A stretch of DNA of 64,000 nt from Temnothorax longispinosus. Its lineage: Eukaryota; Arthropoda; Insecta; Hymenoptera; Formicidae. Where the stretch lies: contig NC_092364.1 in the NCBI RefSeq assembly GCF_030848805.1, positions 7,523,770 through 7,587,769 on the forward strand, read 5' to 3'. The notes beneath the pieces are model-generated. The model did not search any database, had not been told where the DNA came from, and saw only the letters and a list, made by a program, of their open reading frames with translations. Below, one piece after another: positions 1 through 9,959 of this stretch (within the stretch, counting starts at the first letter, position 1; each line of letters opens with the position of its first letter). Position numbers and translations under genes: made by a program.

Positions 1-4
1 TGAC

Positions 5-641
5 CCCGAGTGACCTTCAGAAGGTTTTAGCCATCGCTCGCTATTCGTTAAAAAGTTATTAACAAAAAAAGTTTGGAAAATATAGTATATATAAGTGCAT
101 ATATAGGTCATAGGTTAGTTGACGAGCTTTAAACACTTAAATACTTTTAAAGCGCGTCAACTAACCTATGTAGGTTAATGATCAACGATTTACTGCTTTA
201 AATGTTGTGTTTTGGTAAAGCAGCGACTTTTTCGCAAAATAAAGTATTCTCTGCTTTAACAAAAAGACTTCAATTTATCAACAATTTACTGCTTTAAATG
301 TTGTGTTTTGGTAAAACAGCGACTTTTTCGCAAAATAAAGTATTCTCTGCTTTAACAAAAAGACTTCAATTTATCAACAATTTACTGGTTTAAATGTTGT
401 GTTTTGGTAAAGCATATAAAGTTATAGAAGTTGTGATTTTCTTTAAAGCAGAACACACACACATGTGTGTATGTCCTGCTTTATAGAAGTTGTGATTTTC
501 TTTAAAGCAGGCCACACACACGTATATATTAGTCATTTATGCCTTCCAATACTCAAAATAACTGCTGTATTTTTCAAACTTTTTTTGTTTATAACTTTTT
601 AACGAACAATGACCGAGGGCTAAAACCTTCTGAAGATCACT
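5..641. mobile_element. Non-autonomous DNA element with ~80-bp terminal inverted repeats
   Basis: The left end (about 5-87) begins GAGTGACCTTCAGAAGG and the right end (about 560-641) is its reverse complement with a few mismatches. The arms share the tract around GTTAAAAAGTTAT and AAAGTTTG. No transposase is encoded. The interior holds a hairpin (about 108-172, arms around TAGGTTAGTTGACG/CGTCAACTAACCTA), a 96-bp tandem repeat, and a further short repeat carrying a CA/TG tract at 420-530. The superfamily is not clear; the left terminus may extend past the window edge. Confidence 0.6.
181..415. repeat. 96-bp tandem repeat, about 2.4 copies
   Basis: Copies start at 181, 277 and 373 with ATCAAC(G/A)ATTTACTG and are exactly 96 bp apart. 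Each contains TGCTTTAA...TTAAAGCA-like half-sites. The copies are nearly identical, so the amplification looks recent compared with the surrounding pseudogenes. Confidence 0.8.
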
Positions 642-699
642 CAGAAGACAACATATGTCAAGGTCAAGGTCATCGGAGGGTGGTCCCCTATACTGCATA

Positions 700-992
700 A
701 TTACCGAGAACGCTTTATTTTGGTTGTCTGAAACAACGGTTTAGGCAATTTATATCATTTTAAGTTACGCGATATAATAAGAATGGTCCGCATTATACAC
801 GCCTGTTGTGTACTTCATAATATGGCGAACGCAAGAGAAGTAGAATATTTTGAAGCACCTATGGAGGATGAATATCCAGATATTGAAGTGCAAGGTCAGC
901 ATATTGAACAGCGCATTAATGAAATACTAAGAGAAAATGAAACTGGAATACATATTCGCGACGAAATATGCCGCCAATTGAATATTCAATAA
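700..992 (+). pseudogene. PIF/Harbinger transposase, C-terminal fragment
   Basis: The frame from 783 gives a 69-residue C-terminus starting MVRIIHACCVLHNMA. This matches the family signature II.AC..LHN that follows the last catalytic residue of Harbinger (DDE_Tnp_4) nucleases. Just upstream another frame reads FGCLKQRFRQF, the conserved F..LK.RFR segment, followed by a stop and a frame change, so the gene is broken. Everything N-terminal is missing: it is cut by the element ending near 641. The transposase 3' end faces the 3' end of the Myb/SANT gene on the other strand, the usual two-gene content of Harbinger transposons. The family is seen in the sequence; membership in one element is inferred. 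Confidence 0.7.
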
Positions 993-1148
993 ACAAGTAA
1001 ACATAATAAAAAATGCATTATTATATTTCAAATATTTTGTAACCAATTTTTATCTGTACATATTTTTTACATTTGTAAATTATAAAGAAAATAAAATTTA
1101 AAAAAACGTAAATATTACTTAAACATAATAAACAAAACGAACAGTAAT

Positions 1149-1512
1149 TTATATACATATAATCTTCCTTTCTTCCTTTGGTTTCTTTATTTTCTTTGGT
1201 TTAAATCCTATTTCTATTTGTCTGTTTATAAGTTCTGTTCTGTCTACTTTTGTCTGTTTATAAGTTCCTTTAAAAGCATATTTTTTTCTTCTCTTAATTT
1301 ATTTGAAGTTTCTAATTGTTCTTGTATTTTCTTCAGAAATTGCTCGTAACTAATTCTCATTTCTTTGTACTCTGTAAGTATTTGCTTTTGTATTTCTAAT
1401 TTATTTTCTTTTTCTTGCGCAGCATCATTTATAAACTTTTCAACAGTTTCTTGACACTTTTCTACTATTCGTGCAGTACTCCCTATTTTTTTTGCTTTTG
1501 CTTTGTAATAAT
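1149..1512 (-). CDS. C-terminal coiled-coil exon of the Myb/SANT-like protein gene
   Basis: On the minus strand a TTTATAG acceptor at 1513 opens about 120 codons ending in TAA at 1149-1151. The peptide is Lys/Glu-rich with heptad-like spacing (YYKAKAKK near the start, KKIKKPKEERK near the end), as in the helical C-termini of Myb/SANT proteins. No internal stop is seen. It is joined to the other exons (7846-9184) across an intron that now contains a mariner fold-back and a copia-bearing MITE. The phase of this acceptor does not match the nearest upstream donor (about 7845), so either another splice site is used or a small indel has broken the frame. Confidence 0.5.
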
Positions 1513-1568
1513 CTATAAAAAAAAATATATATATATATATACATGTAACATGTTTGAAATTATATATA

Positions 1569-2674
1569 CCAGGTCTGTAAATATGAAACCGGAATTTGCC
1601 CTAGATAGCCCTAGCTGTCAATGTAGTTAAACCGCGTCATTGGCGTTAGATATCCTTGTTGACATCTGACAAAGATTTTCAACTCACAACAATACAAGAT
1701 TCATACAACAGCATAGTTTGTAATAGCGTTGAACAAGTCGAATTTTGTGCCCGGAAGCTACGATTTGCGGACAGCATTGATTTTCTGTTACCATTTGAAG
1801 AAAACTGCTGCAGAATCGCATCGAATGCTTGTCGAAGCTTACGGTGAGCATGTTCTTGGTAAATCACAGTGCTTTGAGTGGTTTAAAAAATTCAAACGTG
1901 GCGATTTTGACGTGAGAAACGAAGAACGTGGAAGACCACCGAAAAAGTTTGAAGACAGCGAATTGCAAGCATTGTTGGATGAGGATGACGCTCAAACGCA
2001 ACAACAACTCGTACCTGGTACCAATATCCACTTTTCATCGCGTCACAATTCGATAAAGAAATTACTTTCTTTTGTATCTGGCGAGCAGCATTTTGCAAGT
2101 GATTTTTCGGTTTTCCTGCTGTCTTTCATTCAGTTTATGTGGAACCCATTTTCCCATCTTCTGGATCTTTCCCATGGCTTTCAAACGTATGGAGACGGCT
2201 TCTCGTGTCACATTTAATTGATCCGCGAGTTGTTGTTGCGTTTGAGCGTCATCCTCATCCAACAATGCTTGCAATTTGCTGTCTTCAAACTTTTTCGGTA
2301 GTCTTCCACGTTCTTCGTTTCTCACGTCAAAATCGCCACGTTTGAATTTTTTAAACCACTCAAAGCACTGTGATTTACCAAGAGCATGCTCACCGTAAGC
2401 TTCGACAAGCATTCGATGCGATTCTGCAGCAGTTTTCTTCAAATGGTAACAGAAAATCAATGCTGTCCGCAAATCGTAGCTTCCAGGCACAAAATTCGAC
2501 ATGTTCAACGCTATTACAAACTATGCTGTTGTATGAATCTTGTATTGTTGTGAGTTGAAAATCTTTGTCAGATGTCAACAAGGACATCTAGCGCCAGTGA
2601 CGCGTTTTGACGGTAACTACATTGACAGCTAGGGCTATCTAGGACAAATTTCGGTTTCATATTTACAGACCTGG
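1569..2674. mobile_element. Mariner fold-back element (two 5' ends head to head)
   Basis: Both ends carry CCAGGTCTGTAAATATGAAAC and are flanked by TA at 1567-1568 and 2675-2676, the mariner target duplication. The left arm (1569-2011) is an inverted, slightly diverged copy of the right arm (2226-2674). Each arm contains the terminal repeat, 5' UTR and first part of the same transposase ORF. The unique middle (2012-2225) continues the right-arm copy. The structure is therefore a 5' half mariner plus an inverted copy of its first ~440 bp, not a normal element with short TIRs. Confidence 0.85.
2020..2508 (-). pseudogene. Mariner transposase, N-terminal half
   Basis: From the ATG at 2508 the frame gives MNMSNFVPGSYDLRTALIF and two helix-turn-helix regions (FEWFKKFKRGDFDV; then ADQLNVTREAVSIRL), typical of the paired DNA-binding domain of mariner transposases. 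The linker with W-V-P-H-(K/E)-L is present. After about 148 residues the frame breaks near ARYKRK; a degenerate RIVT...-like stretch, where the first catalytic Asp should follow, is visible in a neighbouring frame. The DDE catalytic half is absent (about 345 residues expected for the family). A second N-terminal copy lies in the left arm on + at 1729-2010. Confidence 0.85.
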
Positions 2675-2772
2675 TAATTATCTTTTTTACATTAATGGAA
2701 TATAAAAAATCATATGTAATTGTTTCGCCAATAATTAATAAACAAGAAAGACTCTATTTTTATATTCGACAA

Positions 2773-3052
2773 TGATGGCGCAGAATAATCGAGGATATCT
2801 TTTCCAACTGATTTATTACGATGAAAGATAATACAATAGGTCGCTGTTTTGCACGTTCAACGGAAATACGAAAAGTCTTGCAAGAAGCAGGCGGAAGCAA
2901 CATCCGGAAGCATATAAATATATAGAAGTGAAAGTCTCATGCTAGTAATTTATATTTCCACCAATCGTAATAGGTTAATCTATATAGCGCGCGTGTATCA
3001 TGTAAGACATAGAATAAGTTTGTAACTCTGAGTTTAGAACATAAAACTAACA
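2773..3052 (-). repeat. copia 3' LTR
   Basis: 280 bp, about 96% identical to 7388-7667, with inverted TG/CA termini and the flanking GACAA duplication on its outer side. Confidence 0.93.
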
Positions 3053-3073
3053 CCCCCACTTAAACCAGAGTTT

Positions 3074-6000
3074 TTACTTTGGTAGTTTTCTTAATTCTAT
3101 CAGTCCCACATTTTTCTTGCACGTCTCCAGTTTGGGGCGGAATAATGCCTTGGTCAGCCCGTCTGCAATCATTTCTTCCGTCGGGATGTATTTTAGGTTG
3201 ACGTCCTTCCTGTCAATGTGCTCTCGGATGAAATGATGTCTCACATCAATATGTTTGCTGCGTGGTCGGTAACCTACAGTTTTGGCTAACTCCACTGCGC
3301 CTCGATTCACTCGATTGTCACAGTGCAAGGTTATTCCAGACTCCACTAAACTTGGATCAATCTCTTGGGCCAGAGATTCAAGCCACAGCGCCTCCTGACA
3401 CGTAGATGACAAGGCCATGTATTCGGCCTCAGTCGTGGATAGAGCCGTAGTACCCTGCTTTTTGCTCTGCCATGAAATTGGTCCTCTCTGAAATAAAAAT
3501 ATACTGCCCGTAACTGAGCGTCTCTTGTTGGTCTCATTGGCCCAATCAGCATCTCCGTAGCCTTCGATGGTGTGATTTCCGTCCCTGCTGAACTGCAATC
3601 TTGTATCCGTGGTTCCTCGTAGATAACGGAATATACGCTTAACAGCGTTCCAGTGAACTCTCCCTGGGTCATTAGAAAATCGACTCACCATATTTACGCC
3701 ATGCGAAATGTCCGGTCGCGTCCCTTGACTCGCATATATTAGGCTGCCTATAGCCTCTCGGTAGGGTACCTTCCTCATCTCTTCTCGCTCCGCGTCTGAG
3801 GATGGACACTGCTCCTTCGATAGCTTCTTATTTGGGTCTTCTGGCGTGTGTACCGGTTTAGACTCCTCCATACTAAATTTATGAAGAATCTCTTCTACGT
3901 AGTCTTCTTGGTCTAAACAAATAGTGCCGTGCTTCTCGTCTCGTGATATTCTAAGTCCCAGCAGGTGCTTGGCTTCTCCTAAATCCTTTATTTTGAACTT
4001 TTCGGCAAGTTGTCGCTTCGTAGTCCTTAGGAGTTTTTTGCTGTTCGATAGCACGATCATGTCGTCCACGTAGATTCCCAAGATGAGTACTAGTTTACTT
4101 TCTCGTTTGAAATAAACACAAGAATCTGTCTTTGACTGTTTAAGTCCCATCTCTTTCAGCGTCTTGTCCACCTTATCGTTTCAGAGTCTGCCGCTCTATT
4201 TCAGACCATATATAGACTTTATCAATCTCAAAACTTGTCCTTGATGATCTGGATCCTGAAGTTCCGGCGGTGGTTGCACGTAAATCTCCTCATCGATTTC
4301 CCCATGTAGATATGCGGTCACAACATCCATTTGGTGCATTTTGAGACCATACTTGGCAGCTAAGGCACAAAGAAAACGTATAGATGTATACCTTATTACT
4401 GGTGAGTATGTCTCTTGGTAATCGATCTCTTTTGTCTGTTTGCAGCCACGCACCACCAGCCTGGCCTTATATCGGGTTGTCTCGCCTGATGCGTCTTTCT
4501 TCGTACGAAACACCCATTTTGTATCCAATACTCTGCCGTTCTTCGGTGGTGTAGACCACTCCCACGTCTTGTTCTCGATCAGTGACTTCTTCTCTTCTTT
4601 GATGGCTTCCAACCAATGCTTTCGGTCGGTTCAATTTAAGGCTTCTTCAACGGTTGTCGGGTCCGTCGCTAAACCTCCCATCGCTAGATAAAACACATAA
4701 TCGTCGCGAACGACTGGTTTTGGTATTCTTGCCGATCTCCTTGGAGTTGCTGTGCTGGCCTTAGAATCCAAACTCTCCATGCTTTCTTCAGCAAAATCTG
4801 ACCCGTATTCTGAGTCACTCTCTTCTTCCATGGTAGTGTCCTCGGCTTTCTTGTATACTGATCACGTTGTCTTCAGCTTCTTCTTCGGCTTCCTCTTCGA
4901 ATTGTTCATTCTCTTCGAATACTTGTAGAGGGTCTTCCACCGTTTCTTCTTCCTCTCGCAGTTTTGATTCTTCAAGAAAGATGACGTCTCTGCTACGTAC
5001 TACTTCATGAGTTTTCGGATCAAGCAGCCTATAGCCCTTCGATTCTTGGCAGTAACCAACAAAAATCTTCTCTTCGGCTTTGGCGTCCCACTTCTTCCGA
5101 TTCGCTTTTGGCACGTGCACGTATGCCTTACAACCAAATGATCGCAGGTGACTTAAGTCCGGTTTGCATCCAGTCCACGCTTCCTCGGGTGTCTTTCCGC
5201 TGACTGCTTTTGTGGGTGACCTATTAATTAGGTATACAGCCGTTGAGACAGCTTCCGCCCAGTAAGTCTTGGGTAGCTCTGCTCCAAACAACATGAATTT
5301 CGCTTTTTCAACAATTGTGCGGTTTAATCGCTCTGCGACTCCATTTTGTTCAGGTGTATGAGGAATCGTTAATTAATGTCTGATGCCTAAACGTTTAAGA
5401 CTTTGTTCCATCGACTTGTTCACGTATTTTCTTCCGTTGTCGGTCCTCAGGATGCGGATTTTTCTCGATGTTTGTCTTTCGACTTTCGCCCTGAATTCTG
5501 CAAAGATTTCCGGCACCTCGCTTTTCTGCTTTAAGAAAAACACAAAGATCTTTCGAGTAAAATCGTCGATTAAAGTTAGAATGTACCTCGACCCGGCTAA
5601 GGATGGTGTCTCCATGGGTCCGCATAAGTCGGAGTGTATTAGCTCCAGCTTCTCAGTTGCCCTTCTTCCTTCCTTCGGAAATGGAGTACGATGGTGCTTG
5701 CCTTTGATGCAAGCTATGCACTGCGTTTCTTCAAAATGTTTGATCGGTATTCCTCGAGCCATTCCTTCGCTAAGTACCTTGGCGCTCCGGTCGTTGATGT
5801 GTCCGAGCCTTCGGTGCCACAATTCAGCTGTGTGTTCCCTTGCAGTGAAGTAAACTCTCTCCGTAGGCGTTTTGAGTTTAAATATTGTTACGCCCGTGCT
5901 GGACACTGAGTAGAGAAGTCGCGGAAAGCTGTGAAGCGCGCTCCTTGACAACGGGAGTTTGTTGATGGATTTATTGATTTTCTGTCTGGCGGATTTTTGG

Positions 6001-6649
6001 AATCCGCACGCGTTCTGTTTTACGAGCTTGGAATAAACGTATTTCTTAAGTTCTTTTGAGTTCTCTTTCCTTTCGCGAGTTCTGCGAAATACGTGCGCGA
6101 ATGTGGAGTGCGCGATAGTGTTACGGTGGCGAGCTTACTCGACGAGCGTAACAATATACCTCCTTCATCAACCATGGTCGCCATCTGTTTTCCCTTCTCA
6201 TCCTCAATACAGCTGCCCTGCGGTGTAAAATGAATAGATAACCCTTTTGCTACCATTTTACTCACCGATAGCAGGTTAACTGCGCTGTCCGGTACATGGA
6301 TTACATCCTTCACCATGATCCTCTCAACTCCTGCATCCGTTAGCAATTGTATTTTGGCGTTGCCGATTGCTTTAGCTTGCATGCTACTTCGGTTAGCCGC
6401 TGAGATGCTCCCCCCATTGTACGTGGAGATTGTTTCGAGATTTTTGCGTTCAGATGTAATGTGCGTCGAAGCACACGAATCTACGTACCACGCGCTTTTT
6501 GAAATTCCTTGAGATGTGAGATAGGCTGCGAATGTTTTCTCTTTGCTCTTGGATTCCTCCGATTGCTTCTTCGTAGAATCGGTATTCTCCGTTTTATTTT
6601 CCGGACACTTATTAGCATAATGCCCTATTTGATGGCATTTATAGCATTT
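3074..6649 (-). pseudogene. copia pol (protease, integrase, RT, RNase H)
   Basis: The order along the minus strand is: CCHC knuckle (about 6640); protease with WYVDSCASTH (about 6490); integrase zinc domain (HRRLGH...CIACIKGKHH, about 5820); integrase core (HSDLCGP, RTDNG); RT (about 4612-3900, with YVDDMI); and RNase H (TEAEYMAL, HCDN, ending GLIELRKLPK at 3074). Lesions are in-frame stops near 5373, 4631, 4196 and 4183, plus frame changes near 6000 and 4840. Each stop codon can be derived from Gln, Arg or Trp codons by one transition. The element cannot make an intact polyprotein. Confidence 0.93.
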
Positions 6650-7261
6650 TTAAATCTTCTTATTTTTCTTTCCTTTAGAGAAGAATGCGCTGTCCTTACT
6701 TGCGTTCCCGGTGTCCTTCACTTCTTGTAGCAATTTTGTCTTGACATAGTCCGCGGTGATTGCCTGCCCAGAACTCTCTAAGCCCATTATCATGAGTTTA
6801 TATTCGTCTGGTAAACCTGCCAATAGCAGCACTCCGATCCAATCGTCTGGCACCGGCATGTTGAGTCCATTGAGTTGATGCGCTGTGGATACTATTATGT
6901 TCATGTATTCTTCGACGGATTTGCAATTTTTCAGCTGTGTAGAAACAAGAGTTTTTAAGAAATTAACTCTTCGTGTGAGGCCTGAATCCTTAAACGCCAC
7001 TCGCAATCTTTCCCAAGCATCCTTTGCCGTCGTCGTATTTTGAATGTGAACATAATTAATCGGATCGATCGATAATAATATTCGTAATCTTGCCTTGATA
7101 ATCTTCTTGTTGTCGGGCAGTTGATCTTCCGGTCCGATGACGCAGTCCCACAGATCTTTATATTGCAGATAGGCCTCCATAGCTATCTTCCACGTAAGGT
7201 AGTTTTCCCGGCCTTTTTGCTTCTCAACCGCTAGCAAGCTTAACGTCGACGAGCTCGACAT
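6650..7261 (-). pseudogene. copia gag (capsid region)
   Basis: The ORF opens with MSSSSTLSLL at 7261, just inside the primer site, and runs 203 residues. It contains the copia-type gag core (NYLTWKIAMEAYL, W..L......S...R, LL.GLP.EY). A TAA follows KKNKKI at 6650. The same frame continues directly into the CCHC zinc knuckle CYKCHQIGHYANKC, so the stop is a single-codon lesion inside what was one gag-pol polyprotein. Confidence 0.9.
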
Positions 7262-7387
7262 TTTTGTGAGGTTGGGTTACCGTGCAAAACTTTCCTCTTT
7301 CGCGAGCCTCGAAACACTTTCTTTTACTCGCTACTCGATCTCAAACCTTTGTCGATTTATCGCAATACGTCCTCTGGGCCCATAACC

Positions 7388-7667
7388 TGATGGCGCAGAA
7401 TAATCGAGGATATCTTTTCCAACTGATTTATTACGATGAAAGATAATACAATAGGTCGCTGTTTTGCACGTTCAACAGAAATACGAAAAGTCTTGCAAGA
7501 AGCAGGCGGAAGCAACATCGGAAAACATAAAAATATATAGAAGTGAAAGTCTCATGCTAGTGATTTATATTTCTACCAATCGTAATAGGTTAATCTATAT
7601 AGCGCGCGCGTATCATGTAAGACATAAAATAAGTTTGTAACTCTAAGTTTAGAACATAAAACTAACA
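7388..7667 (-). repeat. copia 5' LTR
   Basis: 280-bp partner of the LTR at 2773-3052. It is followed inward by the initiator tRNA-Met half-primer site and outward by GACAA. In element orientation it would drive transcription toward lower coordinates. Confidence 0.93.
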
Positions 7668-7845
7668 GACAACGTTTGGCTAATGTCGTGACAATTCGGC
7701 CATTGATTTTGGTCAGATTAATCGTCAAGACTTTTTCGACCATGGATGGGTTCAAAACCAATGGTCGAATTGTCACAACATTAGCCAAACGTTGTCGAAT
7801 ATAAAAATAGAGTCTTTCTTGTTAATGGAATATATTTCATTATAC

Positions 7846-7980
7846 CTTGCTGGTATAATTATTTACTGTAGTAGTGTCCCTCGTCATTCCTATTTTGATT
7901 GCATTATCATTTTCCTCTTGTATATTATGAGATAGTATGTTTGAATTTTCATCTGAATTTGTATTTGGATCAGAAATAAA
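7846..7980 (-). CDS. Middle exon of the Myb/SANT-like protein gene
   Basis: A TTATTGTAG acceptor near 7981 and a donor AAG|GTATAA near 7845 bound an acidic, Asn-rich stretch. It reads SDPNTNSDENSN and ends TTTVNNYTSK without stops in one frame. Its phase fits the previous exon only if an alternative donor (CAA|GTACAT, about 8290) and a later acceptor (TTCAG|AT) are used, so the exact boundary is uncertain. Confidence 0.45.
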
Positions 7981-8040
7981 TCTACAATAATATAACATAT
8001 AGATTTATGTTCATTAAATGTTAATAACATATTAATTATT

Positions 8041-8240
8041 ATACAGAGTAGTCCACATAACTCTTTACAGTCTGACATCTTGGAAACTATTTCATTAAAA
8101 GGTTTAGGTCTTAAATTGTGTAGATCTGAAAGGTCTTCAGATCTAATTCAAGACCTAAACATTCAAAACCTTTAAAATCGATAAAATAGTTTCCAAGATA
8201 TCAAGCTGTAAAGAATTATGTGTGGGCTATCCCCTGTATA
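8041..8240. mobile_element. Short Tc1/mariner-like MITE
   Basis: The ends TATACAG(A)G...CCACATAA and their complement ...CTGTATA form ~90-bp arms that pair across 8041-8240 (TCTTTACAG and TTGGAAACTATTT are shared). A TA dinucleotide flanks each side. It has no coding capacity and sits in an intron of the Myb/SANT-like gene. Confidence 0.65.
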
Positions 8241-8313
8241 TTAATCTTTATTTATATATTTTTCTTAAGTAAGAAAAATGTAAGTGAGATGTACTTGCTC
8301 TTCTCTTACTCAC

Positions 8314-9184
8314 ATCTTCTCGTAAAATTAAACCTTCTCTGCCAGAAACAGCCAAAGGTTCTACATTATGCTTAAAACCTAAAAATTCTGTTAATTCCCT
8401 GTAATAATAAATAATGTTAATTTATATATTAATCCTTTATATATTACAAGTTTTCAAATTACAATAAAAATTGAAACTTACGCTTGATATGGACATGTTG
8501 TACGCCCTTTGCCCGTCTGTTTATTATTTGTAATCATGTTTTTAAATGACCTTTTAAGAGATTTATATTTGTTTTCGATTTGAATAACTGTGACATTGTA
8601 TCCTTCTGATTGCATAACTTCACGTATTTTGTCCCATAATATTTTTCTTGTTTTGATTTTTCGGTTTATCAAAAGTTCTATTTTTTCTTTGTATATACTT
8701 AAAAACACTTTGGTACTCGCATCGGTCCAAGCAAAAGTATCATCTATCCTACGTTTTTCTTGTATAATCGTATTATTTTTATTTTGTATTACTAGAGGAG
8801 ATATTATATTTTCTTTATTTATTGATGTATTGTCTGTAGTTTCATGTAATTTTACATATACTTTTCTATTGTCAACAGTACATTCTAATCCATCACAAGT
8901 AAAATCTATTTCTTTATATGGTACTTGAAATTGCAGACCTCCTTAAAAAATAAATATCAACAAACATTATATGTATAATTTTTTACATTGAATGTATTTA
9001 TTATATTAAAATAATTGAAATACTATATATTTATATATATATTAAAGTTTTTATATTTACTTATATTTATGTTTAGATAATTAATTTTCGTACCTTCCAA
9101 AGTACATGTGACAAATCCGTTTACATCTACTAAAATGTTTCCACTTGAATCTTTTGATATCACAGCAAATTCTTGGTCTTCCAT
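8314..9184 (-). CDS. Myb/SANT-like (MADF-type) DNA-binding protein, N-terminal three exons
   Basis: Exon 1 (9184-9094) starts MEDQEFAVISKDSSG and ends at a GTACGA donor. Exon 2 (8941-8482) follows a T-rich TTTTTTAAG acceptor and ends at GC|GTAAGT. Exon 3 (8398-8314) follows TTATTACAG and ends at GAT|GTGAGT. All three join in one frame without stops. Exon 2 carries the trihelical domain: FAWTDASTKVFLSIY, then ILWDKIREVM and VIQIENKYKSLKRSF. This is the W-T...L...Y / W..I / Q...K...L pattern of Myb/SANT-like domains, which in Harbinger transposons are encoded beside the transposase. It could be an old Harbinger accessory gene or a co-opted host gene. Confidence 0.65.
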
Positions 9185-9593
9185 TTTTTCTCGTTTATTT
9201 CTTTAATAGGGGGTTTTTTTCCGTTTGTCCTCGGTTGAGAAAATATTTCTTTAATATTTTATCTTTAGGTTATGAATTTCTGTTTACTATTCCAAATTGA
9301 CTGCTAAACTCTGCACTGCACTGGCTGACCCTGCTCAAGACCTGGGGCAAGAAGTACAGTGAACTGTTACACTGCGTTCGGTTATACTGTTGAAAAGAAC
9401 AGCATTACATGACGTCACTACTGGTCTCTAGTGTCGAAAAGAACGTTTCAGTGCACACTTCTTGGACTAGTGCAACGAGTTCAGCCGAAAAGAACAAACC
9501 TTAAGTTTCCGACCTCCCCCGTGGTGTCCTTCTGCCGCCATTGTGACAGGAAAATTAGAATCCTTCCCCTCGACATCGACACTCGACGTAATA

Positions 9594-9633
9594 GGGTGCG
9601 TTTCGCTATTCACTCGCAGTACTGGCAGCACTG
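9594..9633. repeat. Isolated terminal-repeat-like sequence (GGGTGCGTTTCG family)
   Basis: GGGTGCGTTTCG.TATTCACT..CAGTACTGGCAG closely matches the left end of the MITE at 12061 and, inverted, the sequence ending at 15792. No partner lies close by. An element reaching from here to the matching inverted end at 12217 is possible and would enclose the interrupted ORF at 9764-11856, but this is inference. Confidence 0.45.
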
Positions 9634-9959
9634 TAAATCCGTTCCAATATACGCGGCAGTAAGCTGTCAAAGCGTTTTCGTGTTCATGTGACGTCATAGA
9701 TTTTGTCGTCACTCCCTACTTTCATTACTGCGGCTCGCGAGGTGAGGCATTCGCAGTAAGAACATGGCGGCTATGGCGGCACCTTTGAAAAAATTGGTTC
9801 TTACCTATGTGAACCTTGCAACCGACGTTCGAAAAATTAATTTTTTTACGGAAAACGTTAGCATTTGGTTTGTAGTTGTTTGTAGTAACAAAAATTTCGT
9901 TTGTAGTTTAATACATTAAAAATTATAAACATTTAAAAAATTACTCGCACCCCACTTTG

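Larger units (their letters stand above)
2773..7667 (-). mobile_element. Ty1/copia LTR retrotransposon, near full length, inactivated
   Basis: Two 280-bp LTRs (3' LTR 2773-3052, 5' LTR 7388-7667; TG...CA termini after orientation) flank gag-pol on the minus strand. A 5-bp target duplication GACAA is present at 2768-2772 and 7668-7672. Directly inside the 5' LTR (7374-7387) lies the complement of GGTTATGGGCCCAG. This matches the anticodon region of initiator tRNA-Met, the half-tRNA primer known for Drosophila copia. A G-rich polypurine tract (GTGGGGG) abuts the 3' LTR at about 3053-3059. The LTRs differ at roughly 10 of 280 positions, so the insertion is not recent. Confidence 0.95.
2742..7822. 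mobile_element. Harbinger-like MITE split by the copia element
   Basis: The left piece (2742-2772) and right piece (7668-7822) form one short element once the copia insertion is removed. The ends are ACAAGAAAGACTC and GAGTCTTTCTTGT, flanked by TAA at 2739-2741 and 7823-7825. The arms continue for about 75 bp (TTCGACAACGTTTGGCTAATG and its complement). A 3-bp TAA duplication fits PIF/Harbinger-type MITEs. It encodes nothing and lies in an intron of the Myb/SANT-like gene. Confidence 0.75.
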
